Source: Christensenellaceae bacterium
GTDB taxonomy: Bacteria > Bacillota > Clostridia > Christensenellales > Aristaeellaceae
Assembly (NCBI GenBank): GCA_017881705.1
Contig: JADGQP010000024.1
Coordinates: 1-7,361, forward strand
Direction of reading: 5' to 3'
Length of the DNA: 7,361 bases
The notes under the pieces were generated by a model that did no database searches, was not told where the DNA came from, and worked only from the letters and a program-made list of their open reading frames with translations. The translations under genes were made by a program, and so were the position numbers. Numbering within the stretch: the stretch's first letter is position 1; the number at the start of each line of letters is the position of its first letter. Below, piece by piece: positions 6,869 through 7,361 of this stretch.

Positions 6869-7361
6869 ATGGGCGCGGTATTTCTTTCCTCCGTGGCGCT
6901 GGCGTTCTCCGGCGCGGTGATGCCCGGCCCGTTGCTGACCCTCACCATCCGAAAAGCCATGGAGGTTGGCTCAAAATCAGGTTTTCTGCTCATATTAGGC
7001 CACGCGCTGCTGGAGCTTGCGCTGGTCGTGCTGATTTTTCTGGGTTTCGATATCGCGCTCAAATCCGACGTGGCGCAAATCGCGATCGGACTTGTGGGCG
7101 GCGCGTTACTGGCGCTGATGGGCGCGGATATGGTCATCAGCGCCGCGCGCAACAAGTTAAAAATAGAACTGCAAGGGAAAAGCGGAACGAAAAACCTGGT
7201 ACTTTCCGGCGCGCTCATCAGTGCCATGAACCCGTATTTCCTCATTTGGTGGGCGATTATCGGCCTGAGCTTCCTGCTCAACGCTTACCAGCTTTACGGG
7301 GTAGCGGGCGTGACGGCGTTCTATCTCGGCCACATCACGACCGACTTTTTCTGGTATGGCG
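6869..7361 (+). CDS. LysE/RhtB-family amino acid exporter, 3' end outside window
   Basis: The first 164 codons of an inner-membrane transporter are present; no stop occurs before the window edge. The family usually has about 200-220 residues and six membrane segments and exports amino acids or related small molecules. Visible hydrophobic segments are about 2-26, 38-60, 68-92, 108-137 and 142-164. Family marks are MPGP at 18-21 in the first segment, GHALLE at 44-49 in the second, a charged loop at 94-109, and AMNPYFLIWW at 119-128. The ending GHITTDFFWYG fits the later helix of archaeal and clostridial LysE-type proteins. It has its own ribosome binding site and probable promoter and lies behind a hairpin, so it seems transcribed apart from lepB. 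The substrate cannot be told from the sequence; a role in shedding glutamate-family amino acids made by GOGAT is only a guess from proximity. Confidence 0.88.
   Translation, partial: MGAVFLSSVALAFSGAVMPGPLLTLTIRKAMEVGSKSGFLLILGHALLELALVVLIFLGFDIALKSDVAQIAIGLVGGALLALMGADMVISAARNKLKIELQGKSGTKNLVLSGALISAMNPYFLIWWAIIGLSFLLNAYQLYGVAGVTAFYLGHITTDFFWYG

Noticed and set aside
6730..7281. A 183-codon open frame on the - strand near the right end
   Set aside because: It is the antisense shadow of the LysE-family gene, which has membrane segments, family motifs, a ribosome binding site and a promoter. The shadow is Ser/Pro/Ala-rich with no family resemblance.
1..7361. CRISPR array, tRNA or rRNA gene, insertion sequence, attachment site, phage or defence genes
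   Set aside because: No spaced direct repeats, cloverleaf, transposase or integrase motifs, or terminal inverted repeats were seen. The window is dominated by housekeeping genes with uniform base use.

Overview
The window looks like a core-metabolism stretch of a GC-rich member of the Firmicutes, most likely Clostridia. The grounds are a DUF951 protein (a family I know from Firmicutes), strong AAAGGAGG or GAGGAGG ribosome binding sites, sigma-A type promoters, and a signal peptidase I with one N-terminal membrane anchor as in Gram-positive bacteria. Genus-level placement is not supportable from the sequence alone. All five genes recognised lie on the + strand.

Positions 1-5397 hold the two subunits of glutamate synthase (GOGAT). 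gltB is cut by the left window edge, and gltD overlaps its end by 8 bases. The large subunit hydrolyses glutamine, channels the ammonia to the FMN site and makes glutamate from 2-oxoglutarate. The small subunit takes electrons from NADPH through FAD and iron-sulfur clusters. An intrinsic terminator at 5419-5465 closes the operon. Its promoter lies outside the window.

Positions 5466-6558 hold a two-gene unit. A near-consensus promoter (TTGAAA, 17 bases, TATAAT) precedes a 76-residue DUF951 protein, followed 15 bases later by signal peptidase I (lepB). The lepB ribosome binding site overlaps the stop codon of the DUF951 gene, so the two are probably co-transcribed and translationally coupled. 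lepB has an acidic low-complexity N-terminal extension and an unusual Asp in the otherwise conserved SMxPTL box.

Positions 6559-6868 (310 bases) are non-coding. They hold a 13-bp perfect hairpin, probably the lepB terminator, a second imperfect hairpin, and a promoter for the next gene.

Positions 6869-7361 are the first 164 codons of a LysE/RhtB-type amino acid exporter that runs off the right edge.

I see no mobile element, CRISPR array, tRNA, rRNA or clear new system here. The points worth a second look are small: the signal peptidase substitution and N-terminal tail, the DUF951-lepB coupling with a palindrome over its promoter, and the hairpin region before the exporter gene.
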